From: Alistipes sp. | GTDB lineage: Bacteria > Bacteroidota > Bacteroidia > Bacteroidales > Rikenellaceae | DNA: 62,677 nucleotides | Assembly: GCA_017647025.1 (NCBI GenBank) | Contig: JAGCLL010000031.1 | Location: 1 to 62,677 of the forward strand | Direction: 5' to 3' | Part shown: positions 60,626-62,677 of the stretch, piece after piece | Position numbering within the stretch: position 1 is the stretch's first letter | Layout: each line of letters starts with the position of its first letter | Position numbers and translations under genes: made by a program | Notes under the pieces: model-generated | Told to the model about the DNA's origin: nothing | Databases searched by the model: none | Seen by the model: only the letters and a program-made list of their open reading frames with translations

Positions 60626-61993
60626 ATGAAAAAACTTGGTTTATTTTTGGGTTTTATTACCTTGGCGCTGACATCCGTGGCACAAAATACGGAGCAGTCG
60701 GCATTGACCTTGACTTTGGAGCAGGCGCTCGAAATTGCTTTGAGCGAAAATCCTACAATCAAGGTGGCAGAGCAAGAGATTGAGATTAAGCGTTTTGCAA
60801 AGCAGGAGACCTATGCTTCGCTCTATCCTCGTTTCGATGCTACGGCGCAGTATCAGCGTGTGTTGGCAAAGCAGACTATGAGTATGGACTTCGGCGGTCA
60901 GACACAGACCATCAAAGTTGGTAGCGACAACTCGTTTAATGGCGGAATTTCGGCATCAATGCCCGTTGTGAATGCGCAGTTGTGGGAGAGTTTGAAGGTG
61001 TCGGTAGCGGATGTAATGCTTGCGATTGAAAAGTCTCGTTCTTCGCAGATTGATATGATTGAGCAGGTGTCGAAGGCATACTTCTCGGTACTCTTGGCAA
61101 AGGAGTCGTTGGTGGTATATCAGCGAGTTTATGACAACGCTGTGGAGAATAATAAGAATATCAAGAAGCGCTACGATGTAGGCTCGGTGTCGGAGTTTGA
61201 CTATATCTCATCGAATGTGTCGGTGCAGAATGCAATTCCGAATGTTATCGAGGCGCAGAATAGTGTAGTTTTAGCGTTGTGGCAGTTGAAGGCGTTGCTC
61301 GGCATCGATTTGAATAAGAATATCGATGTTGCAGGCTCGTTGTCAGACTACGAGGCGCAGATGAACTACGCAAAGACGCTTGCAGAACTCGATTTGTCGA
61401 ATAACTCGACTTTGAAGCAGTTGGATATTCAAGAGGGAATGTTGGCGAGTGCACTCAAAATCTCGAAGTTGGCAAATGTTCCTACATTGTCGGTAAATGC
61501 AGCCTATCTCTACACTGCACTCGGCAATGATGGTAAGTTCTTCCAGGCAAAGGCTTGGAATCCATATTCGTATGCAGGTGTGCAGTTGAATATCCCTATT
61601 TTTGCAGGTGGTCAGCGCCGTGCTGCAATCAAGCAGGCAAACCTAAACCTCTCGAACTTGCAGTTGCAGCGTGAGAATGCCGAGCGTCAGTTGCAGGTGG
61701 CAGTGGTGCAGTCGTTGAACAATATGCAGACCAATGTTAAGAAGTTCTCGGCAGCGGCTGCAACCGTAGGTCAGGCAAAGCGTGGCTATGAGATTGCGGT
61801 TAAGCGTTACGAGGTAGGTCGTGGTACGCTGGTCGATATCGACAACTCGCAGTTGCAGTTGACTCAGGCTGAACTTGGTCGCAATAGTGCAATATACAAC
61901 TTCTTGGTATCGAAAATTTCGCTTGATAAAATTCTCGGCAACCACGAGGTGCGCAGTCAGCACGACTATATCGAGAAATACACCAATAAATAA
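60626..61993 (+). CDS. TolC-family outer-membrane efflux channel
   Basis: This 455-residue exported protein (signal peptide ending in TSVAQ) forms the trimeric outer-membrane duct of a tripartite pump. TolC repeats are visible: LTLEQALEIALSENPTIKVAEQEI in the first half and LNIPIFAGGQRRAAIKQANLNL in the second, with coiled-coil-forming helices between. It follows tetR by 22 bases and precedes the RND adaptor by 50 bases. Substrate unknown. Confidence 0.95.
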   Translation: MKKLGLFLGFITLALTSVAQNTEQSALTLTLEQALEIALSENPTIKVAEQEIEIKRFAKQETYASLYPRFDATAQYQRVLAKQTMSMDFGGQTQTIKVGSDNSFNGGISASMPVVNAQLWESLKVSVADVMLAIEKSRSSQIDMIEQVSKAYFSVLLAKESLVVYQRVYDNAVENNKNIKKRYDVGSVSEFDYISSNVSVQNAIPNVIEAQNSVVLALWQLKALLGIDLNKNIDVAGSLSDYEAQMNYAKTLAELDLSNNSTLKQLDIQEGMLASALKISKLANVPTLSVNAAYLYTALGNDGKFFQAKAWNPYSYAGVQLNIPIFAGGQRRAAIKQANLNLSNLQLQRENAERQLQVAVVQSLNNMQTNVKKFSAAAATVGQAKRGYEIAVKRYEVGRGTLVDIDNSQLQLTQAELGRNSAIYNFLVSKISLDKILGNHEVRSQHDYIEKYTNK

Positions 61994-62043
61994 AAAAGCC
62001 AAAGGCTAATAGCAAAGAATATAAAAGTAAAACAGATATAACT

Positions 62044-62677
62044 ATGAGAAAGATTTTTGTTAATTCGATGTTGGCAGTTGCTGCCGTAGCGATGGTGTCG
62101 TGCGGTTCGAAGCAGACTACAAAGCAGGAGGAGGTTGTTGTTGCTCTTCCAAAGATTGAGACACAAACAGCCGTTGTTCGTGCGGTATCGCAGGAAGGCT
62201 ACTTTACTGGCACAGTTGAGGCGCAGGTGGTAAACAATATCGCACCGCAGCAGCCTTTGCGTATCAAGGAGATTCGCTTCGATGTAGGCGACCATGTCAA
62301 GAAGGGTGATTTACTTGTTCGCCTCGATAATTCGTCGCTTGTGCAGGCAAAGGCGCAGTTGGATAACGCAAAGAAGGAGTACGAGCGTACAAACGAGTTG
62401 TATGAGTTTGGTGGCGCTTCGAAGTCGGAGTGGGATGCTCGTCGTTTGCAGTATGAGGTGGCGCAGACCGCATATAACAACCTTGTTGAGAATACCACTC
62501 TTATCTCGCCAATCTCTGGCGTGGTAACGGCTCGCAACTACGATAAGGGCGATATGTATGCTGGTCAGCCGGTGTTGGTTATCGAGCAAATTAAGCCCGT
62601 AAAGATTATGATTAATGTATCGGAGCCATACTTCGGTAAGGTGAAGAAGGGTATGCCTGTATATATCACTCTCGATG
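62044..62677 (+). CDS. RND efflux adaptor (membrane-fusion) lipoprotein, 3' end outside window
   Basis: The frame starts at 62044 and is open to the window edge (211 codons visible). The N-terminus MRKIFVNSMLAVAAVAMVSC is a lipoprotein signal with cysteine at residue 20. The barrel-sandwich motif IKEIRFDVGDHVKKGDLLVRLD and the hairpin region QAKAQLDNAKKEYERTNELYEFG follow, then the second half lipoyl motif LISPISGVVTARNYDKGDMY. These define a HlyD/AcrA-type periplasmic adaptor. The RND pump gene is expected just beyond the window. Confidence 0.93.
   Translation, partial: MRKIFVNSMLAVAAVAMVSCGSKQTTKQEEVVVALPKIETQTAVVRAVSQEGYFTGTVEAQVVNNIAPQQPLRIKEIRFDVGDHVKKGDLLVRLDNSSLVQAKAQLDNAKKEYERTNELYEFGGASKSEWDARRLQYEVAQTAYNNLVENTTLISPISGVVTARNYDKGDMYAGQPVLVIEQIKPVKIMINVSEPYFGKVKKGMPVYITLD

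Overview
This window is a chromosomal segment of a Bacteroidota bacterium, most likely order Bacteroidales. The evidence is a SusC/SusD pair, many lipoproteins with short lipobox signal peptides, BACON-domain proteins, gene starts without Shine-Dalgarno sequences, and repeated promoter matches to the Bacteroidetes pattern TTG-N19-21-TAnnTTTG. Genus cannot be fixed from the sequence alone. No rRNA, tRNA, CRISPR array, transposase, integrase or prophage gene was recognised.

Layout. 1-8302: end of sufB, then sufC, a short sufD and sufS; tmk; a DoxX/MauE-type membrane protein; an acidic repeat-containing protein; rsmI; a lipid A-type acyltransferase. 8303-10211: two family 2 glycosyltransferases. 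10240-18609 is mostly minus strand: a GH2-like protein without a recognisable catalytic site, an orphan HsdR_N-like nuclease-fold protein (plus strand), a small lipoprotein, a clan GH-A lipoprotein, a lipid kinase, pepD, phoH and an outer-membrane barrel. 18780-24060: YeiH-type transporter, der, deoD, galM and ung. 24112-38841: a surface locus with a promoter, a roughly 160-nt leader ending in an intrinsic terminator, a 1852-residue GLUG-like repeat lipoprotein, a fimbrillin-like lipoprotein, a two-BACON lipoprotein, a lipoprotein with a degenerate endonuclease/exonuclease/phosphatase (EEP) fold, SusC, SusD and two more BACON-like lipoproteins, closed by a terminator. 38877-41761: LuxE-like, LicD and GT2 genes, probably for cell-surface decoration. 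41833-46897, minus strand: rnhA, a HAD phosphatase, a ClC chloride channel, trpS and oxyR. 47061-53791: rsfS-ftsH-cdsA-psd and onward through a transporter, a stand-alone riboflavin kinase, a nucleosidase and a YfcE-type phosphoesterase. 53955-59714: acyltransferase, aminotransferase, rarA, esterase, CBM9-like lipoprotein. 59986 to the end: TetR, TolC and an RND adaptor, an efflux operon cut by the window edge.

The most unusual content is non-coding. One family of about 100-122 bp long-hairpin elements occurs four times in gaps (9300, 16755, 21132, 49385). The arm sequences differ between copies but remain self-complementary within each copy, while bases predicted to lie in internal loops are conserved. 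A second family of about 85 bp occurs twice (12736 plus, 53802 minus) with a compensatory change in its terminal hairpin and short tandem-word repeats on both sides. Short word repeats built on GCATTCT, TTTCCG, GAGAGTT or GGCTAAT sit in many gaps and also form the ends or linkers of three proteins. The surface locus at 24423-38782 lacks any recognisable glycan-degrading enzyme and pairs SusCD with a pseudoenzyme-like EEP lipoprotein, so its substrate is open.
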